64,000 bases of DNA, taken from Chamaecrista fasciculata. Taxonomy: Eukaryota; Streptophyta; Magnoliopsida; Fabales; Fabaceae. Each line of letters opens with the position of its first letter. The stretch's first letter is position 1. This document shows, in pieces, positions 1 to 9,628 of the stretch. The stretch covers positions 133,553 through 197,552 of the forward strand of contig QANZ01037291.1 in NCBI GenBank assembly GCA_003254925.1, given 5' to 3'. The translations under genes and the position numbers were made by a program. The notes beneath the pieces are model-generated. The model was given only the letters and a program-made list of their open reading frames with translations, searched no databases and was not told where the DNA came from.

Positions 1-715
1 TTGAGCCCATTAATTACAGAATTAATATGTTAATTGTTGGACCTGGGCCCACTAAGCAACATAACATGTCCACCCAAAAAACTGAAAAAGATACATCTGA
101 GCGTTAAATATAACTTATTAATTTAGCTGAGTATTTTTTTTCTTAAGCATATAATTTGTTATTAATATTTTTTTGTCTAAATTAGGATATTCATTGTCCG
201 AAACAGCGACTAATTTTTGTTGTTGTTGCAAGTCTTCTATTTAAGGATAAATAACTAATCACACAATATTTTTCATACTCAAAAATCAAATTTGAAGTCT
301 TTATCACTTTGTTAAAGAAAATGAGAAACTACTACCTTGTGGGGTTATTTGCTACTAATATTTACAAAAGCTAATTGATGCGTATCTTTGACCTTTTTAT
401 TGAGGTATTTTTAATATCCATTTTCCCTCTTTTCTTCTTGTAGCTTCACCAAAAAAGTGATATCTCTTGTCCAAGTAATGACAAAATCCGAATCTTTCAT
501 ACGCTTAAATTATACAGACATATATCATCAGAAAGCACTTTTGAGTAAAACATTCACTAAAGAAAATATTTGCAGTGAGAAAAAGTGATTCTAGAATCTA
601 GAGGGTATTAATAATTCAAATTTAATCAATGTATTTAAGCCTTTTAATTATTGTGAAAACAATCTTGATAATGTGTTTTGTCGACACAGACGCGACAAAA
701 AAAAAAAAAAAAAAA
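1..715. other. AT-rich intergenic DNA before the N gap
   Basis: I see no coding region, RNA gene or recognisable transposon end here. The stretch ends in a poly-A run directly against the N block, so the gap probably reflects a homopolymer or repeat that broke the assembly. Confidence 0.6.
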
Positions 716-1078
716 NNNNNNNNNNNNNNNNNNNNNNNNNNNNNNNNNNNNNNNNNNNNNNNNNNNNNNNNNNNNNNNNNNNNNNNNNNNNNNNNNNNNN
801 NNNNNNNNNNNNNNNNNNNNNNNNNNNNNNNNNNNNNNNNNNNNNNNNNNNNNNNNNNNNNNNNNNNNNNNNNNNNNNNNNNNNNNNNNNNNNNNNNNNN
901 NNNNNNNNNNNNNNNNNNNNNNNNNNNNNNNNNNNNNNNNNNNNNNNNNNNNNNNNNNNNNNNNNNNNNNNNNNNNNNNNNNNNNNNNNNNNNNNNNNNN
1001 NNNNNNNNNNNNNNNNNNNNNNNNNNNNNNNNNNNNNNNNNNNNNNNNNNNNNNNNNNNNNNNNNNNNNNNNNNNNNN
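716..1078. other. Assembly gap (363 N)
   Basis: A run of unknown bases with an A-run on both sides (ends about 715, resumes 1079). Any open frame drawn across it is meaningless. The A-runs may be one poly-A tract, for example the tail of a retroposon. Confidence 0.99.
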
Positions 1079-1331
1079 AAAAAAACCTATATATGATAAA
1101 ATTTTAATTCAAATATTCATAATTAGGTTACAAAATACAATTATAACATTAATATATTAATACAATTTTCATAAATTAACATGAATTAATATAGAGATAA
1201 TCAATTTTCATAATGTTCAACAATATAATATCATCAAGTGACATTTTATGATCACTTTCTCTATCAAAATTTGGTTCATAATCAACATTCTCTAATATTT
1301 GACCCATAATAATAAAAAAAGACAAAAAAAA

Positions 1332-1466
1332 ACCAGGACCGGTTCAACCGGTTTGACTCCGGTCCAGGCCGGTTCTCTGCTTGGCCGGTTATTAAACCGA
1401 CTCGGACCGGCCTATTGACCGGTTCCCGGTTCAACCGGCCGGTCCGGTCCGGTTTTGATAACTATG
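1332..1466. mobile_element. hAT-like MITE terminus (partial)
   Basis: A GC-rich block of overlapping CCGGTTCAACCGG-type motifs in AT-rich DNA, ending in GATAACTATG. Reversed, the end reads CATAGTTATCAAAACCGG, like the ends of the complete element at 3065-4606 (CAGTGTTGTCAGAACCG), which has the same kind of subterminal repeats. The opposite terminus is not visible and may be in the N gap, so this is one end of a related non-autonomous element. Class assignment is by analogy. Confidence 0.5.
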
Positions 1467-2083
1467 CCCAAATATAATGAAGAGGAGTTCAGAACTAGGG
1501 GTGTTTAGTGGATTGGCTTGATCTAGAAAACTTGAGGGTACATTGATTTGAATTGGGTTATAAGTTTTATGATTTTGTAGTTGTTCAACCCAAATCAATT
1601 TGCTAGTCCCTAAAAATAAAAATAATTAGTTAAAATTATATTTTTAATATTTTAAATAATATTGTTTCTTAAATTTAGTTTCTTCATAGATTTTTATTTT
1701 CAATGTAATCTCTCGAAAACAAATTGTAAAGGACTAAATTAAAAAAAATTAAGAGAAACAAAACTAAAAAAATAAATATATGAGAAATAAAAAAAATATA
1801 ATATGAGCCAACCCATCAACCTAATACAAACTAAACATCTACTATTTTGTTTGGATTGATTTAGACTAACTTAATTATTTTCTTCAACTCAACCCATCAA
1901 ATAAAATAATGAATGCAAACCATTTCAAATCAACCCAACCCTTTTAATCCTTATCCAAAATACTAGTGAATGCAAATTGCTGCTTGACAATATATAATGT
2001 GTTCAAGTAAAGAAATACTAGTCGAAATATATATTTATTTTTATCATTAAATAAATAAAAATAATAATACTTTATAGTCATAA
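1467..2083. other. Intergenic, AT-rich, no gene seen
   Basis: Contains low-complexity A/T runs and scattered CAACCCA/TGGGTTG motifs (about 1500-1600 and 1800-1945) that look like remnants of an old terminal-inverted-repeat element. No reading frame or clear boundary could be supported. Confidence 0.4.
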
Positions 2084-2093
2084 GATAAAAGTA

Positions 2094-2382
2094 GAAAAAA
2101 GTACTTTTGGTACTCCTAAAATATAGGGTCAGTTTAAGTTATACCTCCAAAGTTTTTTTTGGATCAATTGTACCTCAAAGTATAGGGTTAGTTTCAATTG
2201 TATCTCGAAAGTTTTTTTGGTCAATTATACCCTTGATCTTTTATTTTTTGTGTCAATTGTACCTCTCAATTTAAGGTACAATTGACTCAAATGTAAATAT
2301 TAAGGGTATAATTGACAAAAAATTTAGCAGTACAACTGAAACTGACCACATACTTTAGGAATACCAAAAAAATACTTTTGAT
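2094..2382. mobile_element. Mutator-type MITE, 9-bp TSD
   Basis: A foldback of about 290 bp. The left end (AAAGTACTTTTGGTACTCC then GGGTCAGTTT) is mirrored at the right end (AAACTGACC then GGAATACC and AAAATACTTT). Both sides are flanked by ATAAAAGTA (2085-2093 and 2383-2391), a 9-bp target duplication typical of Mutator-like transposition. There is no coding capacity. The inner arms (GTACCTC and TTAAGGGTATAATTGAC stretches) also pair, so most of the element is inverted repeat. Confidence 0.7.
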
Positions 2383-2530
2383 ATAAAAGTATTAAAAAAT
2401 ATCCAAATAAATTTCTAACATTAATCAATATAAGGTAGGTCTAAGTGAAAATATTTAAGCAAAGTCCTGAATTTAAAATTCCATGAGTCTAATTATCTAC
2501 ATAGAGAGATTGTCCATCATAACTAATGTA

Positions 2531-2804
2531 CTCCCTCCGGTTCTGAATATCTGCTGTTTTAGAAAATCATTTTTGTTCCAAAATATCTGATGTTTTATAA
2601 ATTCAAGAGAGCATTAATTATTTTTTTACCATTTTACCCCTATTAAATATAGTAGAGTCATAAATGTATAAACATTTTCCAAGTAATTTAATAGGGATAG
2701 TTTAGTCATTTTACTTCATTTTTCTCTTCATTCTATGTTGGCTTATCATTTCCTTAATCTGTGTGTAGAAACCTTAAACACCAGATATATAGAACCGGAG
2801 GGAG
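2531..2804. mobile_element. Stowaway-like MITE (Tc1/mariner class), TA TSD
   Basis: Begins CTCCCTCCGGTTCTG and ends with an inverted CCGGAGGGAG, the standard Stowaway terminus, with TA on both sides (2529-2530 and 2805-2806). It is non-coding. The right-hand end is followed by a second, slightly altered copy of its last about 40 bp (2806-2846), a local tandem duplication of the terminus. Confidence 0.8.
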
Positions 2805-3470
2805 TAATTATCTTAAACACCAGATATATAGAACCGGAAGGAGTAATTATCTAGAGAGCTGATTATCTAGAGCGCCACTTGCATCCTTTTCTTAGTTAGG
2901 TGTCTTTTTTTTGAACAAATCTCTGTTAAGGTTTCCAAACAAGAAGGAAAGCGCGGTTGGGGAACCCCTCCTCCTCTTTTTTTTTTTGTTTATAATTTTT
3001 TGCCATTTGTTTTCCTTATTTTTTTTATAGAAAATCTCTTCTTTTCTTAGTGAAGGATTTCTTCCAGTGTTGTCAGAACCGAACCGGATAGAGACTCGAA
3101 CAAATATTCGGTTCACGGTTTGATTGGTTCAATCGGTTGAACCATCGGTCGGACCGGATGACCCAATAAATAATTATTTTTAATATATTAAATATAAATA
3201 CTCTATATATTTTTTGTTTGCGGTTTAAGAGATGCATTTAATTTATTACTAAATACATTTCTTCATCTAAATAATATAATTTTTCTCTCCACTACTAGAG
3301 ATTCTAGATTAAATGCATTTTTTCAAGCAAATGAATGGACTGAATGCATCCTAAACAAGATCTAATAAGTCATAAATTCATAATAATTAATTAAATTCAA
3401 CATTTCAACCCTCAAATTTCAAGTTCAACAAAAAATAGAGGAAGAGGACCAAATAAGAGAATATTTAGAG

Positions 3471-4420
3471 GGCTTAAGTGCACTTTTGGTCCCAAAACTA
3501 TGACAAAGGTTTCATTGTGGTCCCATAACTTTTTTTGTTGCAATTTTGGTCCCATAAATATGACAAAGTTTTCATTTTGGTCCCATAACTTTTTTTGTTG
3601 CAATTTTGGTCCCATAACTATGACAAAGGTTTCATTTTGGTCCCATAACTTTTTTTGTTGCAATTTTGGTCCCATAACTTCTCAAAAGGTTCCACCGTTA
3701 GTCCCTTGGTGAATTCCATCCATATTTAGCCGTTAAGTATGACGTGACATAGTGACTAGGAATATGATGTGGCAAAATAAGATGAAATGGACTGAAATAG
3801 GATCTATATGCAACATATTAAAACTTATCTATACCCAACCACAATATATACAAAGAGTGGTACTTCCTCTTCCTCGTCAGTCCAACGAGACTTCCTCTTC
3901 CTCGTTCCGCTTCCCGATTCGTCGTCGCCGCCGCTTTGGTCGTTCGACTCTGGCTGAGGATCCCATCGACTTCGTCGGCGCCTTCTACTTGAAGTCTCTT
4001 CTTCCCCCACCAAATTGGTCCCTGTCAGTACCACTCTTTGTATATTTTGTGGTTGGGTATAGATAAGTTTTAATATGTTGCATATAGATCCTATTTCAGT
4101 CCACTTCATCTTATTTTGCCACATCATGATTCTAGTTACTATGTCACGTCATACTTAACGGCTAAATATGGATGGAATTCACCAAGGGACTTACGGTGGA
4201 ACCTTTTGAGAAGTTATGGGACCAAAATTGCAACAAAAAAAGTTATGGGACCAAAATGAAACCTTTGTCATAGTTATGAGACCAAAATTACAACAAAAAA
4301 AGTTATAGGACCAAAATGACACCTTTGTCATAGTTATGGGACCAAAATTGCAACAAAAAAATTTATGGGACCAAAATGAAACCTTTGTCATAGTTATGGG
4401 ACCAAAAGTGCACTTAAGCC
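3471..4420. mobile_element. Pack-MULE: Mutator-like foldback element with captured exon
   Basis: Both ends carry the inverted terminus GGCTTAAGTGCACTTTTGG and are flanked by a perfect 9-bp repeat TATTTAGAG (3462-3470 and 4421-4429), as expected for Mutator-like transposition. The arms (about 3471-3860 and 4029-4420) pair over nearly their whole length. Each arm contains about three tandem copies of a 60-bp unit (GGTCCCATAACT plus TTGTTGCAATTTT) and a single-copy inner segment. The core (about 3861-4028) is GC-rich, unlike the arms, and encodes a protein-like fragment. No transposase is present, so mobility would need one supplied in trans. Confidence 0.88.
3861..4028 (-). pseudogene. Captured fragment resembling plant splicing factor SF1 (N-terminal region)
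   Basis: Read on the minus strand, the core of the Pack-MULE gives an open segment with an arginine run ([16 protein letters not shown]), an acidic/glycine linker ([12 protein letters not shown]) and TRKRKSRW followed by acidic residues. This resembles the region N-terminal to the helix-hairpin and KH domains of plant SF1/branchpoint-binding proteins, which carry closely similar [11 protein letters not shown] and TRKRKSRW motifs. The fragment is short (about 55 residues), has no KH domain, and is enclosed by transposon arms, so it is a transduplicated exon piece rather than a gene. The SF1 match is from recognition of the family, not a database search. Confidence 0.72.
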
Positions 4421-4614
4421 TATTTAGAGAGCATAAGCAAAAAAAAGCTTGTTGGACCACCGGTTCGGTCCACCGGTTGGACCCCAGTTCGCCGGTTTTG
4501 TCCGGTTCAATCCGGTCCAACCGACAATTTGATTTTTTTTGTCGAACCTACTCGCTTTCACATTCAGTTGACGGTCATGCCGTCCAGTCCGGTTCTGACA
4601 ACACTGATTTCTTC

Positions 4615-5440
4615 TCTCTTCTTTGAAAGATGTTATATTTTTAAAGCCTTTCTCGATACTCTTTATCTAGAACTTATACTCCTTTTCAAAAGAAAATGAT
4701 GATAAAAAAACTAATCCTAAGAGAGAATTTCAAAGATCTAGCAGTTTTTTAAAGATTAACGAAATAGGTGGAAATTGGATTGCAAAGAGATGATGGCTTG
4801 TGGTTATGGAGCCCTCTCTACCAAGGAAGATCTCTTTTGCTCGTTTTGCGTCTATTGTGTTATTTTACTAGATAAAATTTTGTTAATTAGTTATTCTCAT
4901 TTCTATTACAATCTTGTAACGATTTATTGTATTTTTCTCCTCGTGTGTGTTGCTTAAAGCAGGAATATTTTCAGAAAACTTGATATATATTTTATGTATT
5001 TCTTGTTCCTTGTCTCTTAGGATTCTTTTTCTCTCAATTTTTTAGACTTGTATTACATCTCTTTCTTTCATGAATTCATCATTTACCAAAAAAAAAAAAA
5101 AAANCAAAGAAAAAAGCCAATTTTTTTTTTATCATTGGGGACTGTGTGAATCTTTTGAAAAAAAAATTAAAAAACAATATTTATTATACTTGAGTCATTG
5201 AGGGAAAAAAGTGTAGAAGTAGGTTTTTAATGTCAATAAAGGCACTATCAAGGTCATGCACGTAATAAAGCCTGCTTTTTGGCCTATAGAATCTCTTAAG
5301 TAATTCCTACCCATCGTATTTCACAGCTTTTTTGTTTTTTATTTTTTTTTCCTTTTTGGCCATACCGTATTAGAAAGCTTCCCTTCACTTCAGAGGGTAA
5401 AAATATACAAAAACTTATTTGACTTGTGTGCCCTGAAAAT
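4615..5440. other. Intergenic; possible LINE 3' tail ending in poly-A at 5087-5103
   Basis: No gene seen. The stretch ends CATTTACC followed by about 17 A and a single N (5104). The old plus-strand LINE tail at 15714 also ends TTTACC plus poly-A, so about 4,960-5,103 may be a 5'-truncated LINE 3' end. No TSD could be fixed. The single N probably marks an unresolved homopolymer. Confidence 0.35.
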
Positions 5441-5607
5441 GGATCCTCTGCAGTGTACAGTCTCTGTAGTTTAGAGAGAGAATGGAAGAGTTAGAGAGAG
5501 AAGTGTAGATCCCACTATATTAGTGGGATCTACACTTCTCTCTCTAACTCTTCCATTCTCTCTCTAAACTGCATGAAATGCATACAAATGGAGACTACAG
5601 AGAATCC
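5441..5607. repeat. Foldback MITE with perfect 50-bp hairpin
   Basis: Bases 5468-5517 and 5521-5570 are exact reverse complements separated by only 3 bases. The outer ends GGATCCTCTGCAGT (5441) and ACTACAGAGAATCC (to 5607) form an imperfect terminal repeat. GTGTGCCCTG occurs on both sides (5426-5435 and 5614-5623), which may be a 10-bp target duplication of a Mutator-type MITE with slightly extended ends. Transcripts would form a near-perfect long stem suited to small-RNA processing; that is inference. Confidence 0.7.
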
Positions 5608-7142
5608 AGATCCGTGTGCCCTGCGTTCTAAAGTGCCCTGCGTTCTAAAGTGCGTGTCATCCCTAATTCCAACTTACCTTCTTTCGGAACAAAATTATTC
5701 TACACTCTTTCAATTTTGTTTTAAAAAGCTATTAATAACATTCTAAAGTGCGGTTCATTTTCCGAATTAAATATCTAAAGTGAATCAATTCAATAATTAA
5801 TTAGAGAATATGTCTATGAACATAAATCTCGGCGAAGTGGGATCATGTTATGTTTGGGGTTAATTAGCTTGACACCATTTACCAATTAACATTGAAAAGG
5901 AAATACAGGTTTAAGTGTTTAACACAGTGTCGATCTTAATTATGGAATTATTGGCAATCATCTTTTATTGGTAGGGTATCTTCTTTGTCTCTTAAATGCA
6001 TCCCAGATCGATAGCTATCGTAAATTAATTAACATTAAAAATAAATAAATAAATAAATAATACAGATTTAACACTTTATCGATGTAAATTACTAAATTAT
6101 GACATGTAGAAATTCTTTAAAATAATTCATGAGAAAAATACTATATGATAAAAAATAATTATATCATAATTGAAATTTTTAAATAATATTAATAGATTCA
6201 TGAGAAAAATATCATTTCATAACACAATGTCCATAATTCTCAACATAATAAAATAGTCTAAAAAAATCTCACTCAAAACATAATTGAAATAATTCTCAAA
6301 ATAACATGAAAATAAAAATTCATACTATTTATGAGTAACTAAGAACATAATGCACAATATCTTTTTTCAACCCTGGATCCAAAGTGAAGAAATAATCAAT
6401 CAGATTGTTGTCCCATGTCATGTAGAGAAAGAATTAATTAGGAGAAATTAATTAGGGGTTATAAAGTCATTTTGGATGAAAAAAATAATCTCATGTCATG
6501 GGATTAGACTAATCACACCCCCTAGGGTGGGATTAAAAAATAACTATTTTAAGAAATTATGCTATTCCTGAGAATACAATATTCCCGGGACTAATTTTCC
6601 AATCTGGGTACCAAACGCGAGATTACTCTAGTCTGGAGCTCATAATTCTGGGACTATTTTTCCAATTTGTGTTCCAAAAAAACGCCTCCTATTGTGAATC
6701 ATCTTAATTTTGGTAATGATATCCTTTTTGTTTCCTAAATTCAACCCCGTGTAAAATTAGGAAAATGAAAATACCACACAGAACTCAAATTTTTTAAGAG
6801 TTATAATTTTGTTATTGTTAGATTAATTTTTGGAATTTAATAACACGTAATTATATATATATATAAAAAGAAGATTATACTCATTTTATGATGGATTTTA
6901 AAATAATGTAATAACAGAATTATTAACATGTTTTTAGAATCTTAACTCTATAAAAGACCCGTAATAACAGTAAGTACGAAAAACCCAGAAGAATTAGCAA
7001 AAAGTTTCAACAAAACAATACTAAGCTTATATTCGATTCTTCATAGAGCTGGCAAATTAACAAACTTGTCCCGCATGGGAAAACAACTTAGTACCTACCG
7101 ACGTAATCCACTCAAGCTGTCATGTACAAAAAGTAAACTAGA
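5608..7142. other. Intergenic, AT-rich, repeat remnants only
   Basis: No gene seen. A short tandem duplication GTGCCCTGCGTTCTAAA lies near 5616-5650, an AAAT run at about 6040-6060, and an imperfect direct repeat (GGGACTA then TTTTCCAAT) at 6597-6620 and 6650-6687 that looks like a decayed DNA-transposon end. Confidence 0.5.
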
Positions 7143-7567
7143 TATTATTTTGGTCAGAATTTTAAATTGGTCCCAAATATGGAGTCGATTTAAATTGATC
7201 CTAAATACTTTATTGACAAAACATGCAAGTCAGTCCCTGAAAGATACACGTACTGGCACTTTAGTCCCTGAATAATGGAAATATCACTTTTAGTCCCTGA
7301 AAGATACTGACGTTTAAACAAGTTAGTCCTTCCGTTCAGATCTGTCAAATGCACTTAACGTTTGTGCTGAGTTGGCTGTTAATCTCATTAGGTGGCACGT
7401 TAAGTATTTGCTCCTTCAGCAAATTATTTGTGTTAGCTGGCAGAAAGCAAAACGACATATCTCATCTCATATCCCCACTACAAAAACGGAATTCATCCCA
7501 TTAACCCTAAAAACGTCTGAAAAACAGAGGCTAACGAAGGAAGAGGACAAAGGAAGAGAACGATGGA

Positions 7568-8610
7568 ATGAAAGTGGCGATTTTGACTGTCAAAAAGGAG
7601 ATAAACTACGGAAGCCGATTCTATAAATGTCCACTATACAAGGTAAGGGATTGTTAAAACAATATACTGCAGAGTAGTGAGTTTTTAAGCTAGGGAGTTT
7701 GATAAGAGAACATCTAGGAGTTTGTAAGCTACAATAATCTTCTTGAAATATATAGAGCATTTATCTGATATGAACCACAAAAAGGAACATAATGAATTGT
7801 AGATAAAAAAGCCAATTGTAAAATTTTTTTCGAAGAAACACATTAGAAAAGGCAAACAGATGAGTTGTAATCATATATATATGTATAGAAACTCCAGTAT
7901 TTTTTCATATATATGTATGAATTTGTGTGTGTGTGTGTGTGAATGTTGTCTTATTTTATGTTTTCATATAGAAAACAAGAGTATTCTTGTCATGAAGAAC
8001 TAGAAAAACCTCTCTTTTTTTTATGCTTTCCACTATATTCTCAATAGAACCATGTTGACATATGAGTTTCAAGACAATCTGCCCCCCAATCTCTGCAACA
8101 CATGATCATGTGGTAGTCATAAATCTGACTCTGGACCCTAGAAATAGAATCCACAAAAAAAGACCATGTTCTATCATGATGTTTATGTATATAACTCACT
8201 ACCTAAATTCTTTGATTGAGAATAAAACTACATTTTTTTTCTAGTTGATGTTGAATGTATAGATGGCTGTGAGCTAATTGTATCTTATATTTTTTGTTAT
8301 CACATTGCAGGACAAGCATTTTAGTTGTGGATATTTTGAATGGGTTGATAAAGATGAGGATGAGAACAATGAAGATGAAATGGTATCAAACTATGATAAG
8401 AAGACTTTGGAGTTAAAGAGGAAAGTGAATATGTATAACGAAGATGGAGATGAGAACAAAGAGGAGGAAGTGCTAACAATTTATGATAAGAAGACTTTGA
8501 AGTTGAAGAGGAAAGTGAAGATGTATAAGATGCAAAATAGTAGACTTAAATTTACTTGTATGGTCTTGGTTGTTACACTTGCAAGTGTTATTTATTTTGC
8601 ATTGGGCTAG
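7568..8610 (+). CDS. Small GRF-type zinc-finger membrane protein, two exons, MULE cargo
   Basis: Exon 1 is 7568-7642 (25 codons from the ATG). The intron is 7643-8310 (GTAAGG to TTGCAG). Exon 2 is 8311-8610, in frame, giving 124 aa. The joined exons recreate a GRF zinc-finger core: NYGSRFYKCP in exon 1 and CGYFEWVD in exon 2. An acidic, lysine-rich region follows, with two copies of a YDKKTL-LKRKV unit (predicted coiled coil) and a hydrophobic C-terminal anchor (CMVLVVTLASVIYFALG). Many plants have short proteins of this layout, of unknown role. The usual first zinc-binding Cys upstream of the core is not obvious, so the finger may be partial. The gene lies wholly inside a MULE; the intact splice sites and frame suggest recent capture or expression. 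The intron is my own prediction. Confidence 0.68.
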
Positions 8611-9469
8611 TAATATGTTAAAGTATGTTTTGTAATTTGAACTACCAAGTTGTTGGTATAGGCAGACTATTTAGCCATTAAGCTTGGGTCCTCTGGTTAT
8701 TGTAATTGTGTTTGGACGAATCTTATTACCTCTTTTAGATGGATATAGTAATTGAGTAATAGATGGAATTGTTGCTGGAAAATGTTCAATTTGTTGCTGG
8801 AATTATCATATTTTACATGGCTTATTAGGAAGTAGGTTAAAACATCAACAAGTGGAATATATCTATATGCAAATAAAGCTTGCTCGTATAAGCTATCCAA
8901 AAAAAACATCTACTCTGAACATTATAAATCATGATATGAATCTTTTCTTTTTAAAACTTATATATAGCAAATATGATGAATCCATGTTCTACCGAAGTGC
9001 AAGGTATGATTATTGGGTATAAATGCACTAGTTACCTTCTCAAGAAATCATTTGATTACCAAAAAAACTATGCTAATTAAATACTCTTCAAAGTATTCTG
9101 TCATCCATTTGATGAAACTCATTTAATCTCTTTCCATCATTTCAGAATCTGAATCTGCCACAGCATCAAAACAACAGTAATATTGAATCTGTCAATTTAA
9201 ATCTGAATCTGTCAATTCCATAAACATATCCAAATTACATAATATTGAACCTTAAATCCATCCAAAATACATAATACCATAAATTTGTCCACACTTTCCA
9301 TACACAAATCCAAGTTACACACTTTTGACACCTTAAATCCATCCAAAATACATAACACTATCTGAAATACATAACTTCAGTCAAAATACATAAATTCAAC
9401 CATACATAGATGGTGAACCAGTAAAACCAAAAATCCACAGCCATAATATAGATTCCACATTAATTAGCT

Positions 9470-9628
9470 TCACTTTTTGGTAGTTGCATATTGGTTTCTG
9501 GTGACAATTGGTATCATCTTCCCCAACCTTGATCTAGTTCCATATGATGCAGCTTGTATAGTTTCACTTGTTAAATTCAGATGCCTATAAGGATCATGAG
9601 GCATTGCAACAGGTGTAGGCACAAAAAT
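9470..9628 (-). pseudogene. Unidentified C-terminal exon-like fragment inside the MULE
   Basis: On the minus strand, a TGTAG acceptor-like site at about 9629 precedes a 52-codon open segment ending in TGA at 9470-9472. It encodes a basic, Thr/Pro-containing tail (starts IFVPTPVAMPHDPY, includes GTRSRLGKMIP). I do not recognise the family. It resembles the short C-terminal tails seen in MULE-borne plant ORFs. No upstream exon could be defined in 9,640-10,680, so it may be a relic of captured or transposase-related coding DNA. Confidence 0.35.

Larger units (their letters stand above)
3065..4606. mobile_element. hAT-type non-autonomous element hosting a Pack-MULE
   Basis: Terminal inverted repeats CAGTGTTGTCAGAACCG at 3065 and its reverse complement ending at 4606 are flanked by a perfect 8-bp direct repeat ATTTCTTC (3057-3064 and 4607-4614). 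An 8-bp TSD is diagnostic of the hAT superfamily. Subterminal regions are rich in GGTTC/CCGGTT motifs. There is no transposase. About 950 bp of the 1542-bp span is a later Mutator-like insertion, so the original hAT element was about 580 bp. Confidence 0.88.

Noticed and set aside
629-1160. Three open frames of 144-160 codons across the N block
   Set aside because: They consist almost entirely of unknown residues; frames through Ns have no meaning.
3485-3700. Regular 60-bp repeats that could suggest a CRISPR-like array
   Set aside because: Units are contiguous with no spacers, and they lie in transposon arms of a eukaryotic genome.
3412-4520. Several ORFs with repeated WDQNETFVIV / FWSHNFFCCNFGPI units
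   Set aside because: They are translations of the 60-bp tandem units in the Pack-MULE arms, present on both strands by symmetry; not genes.
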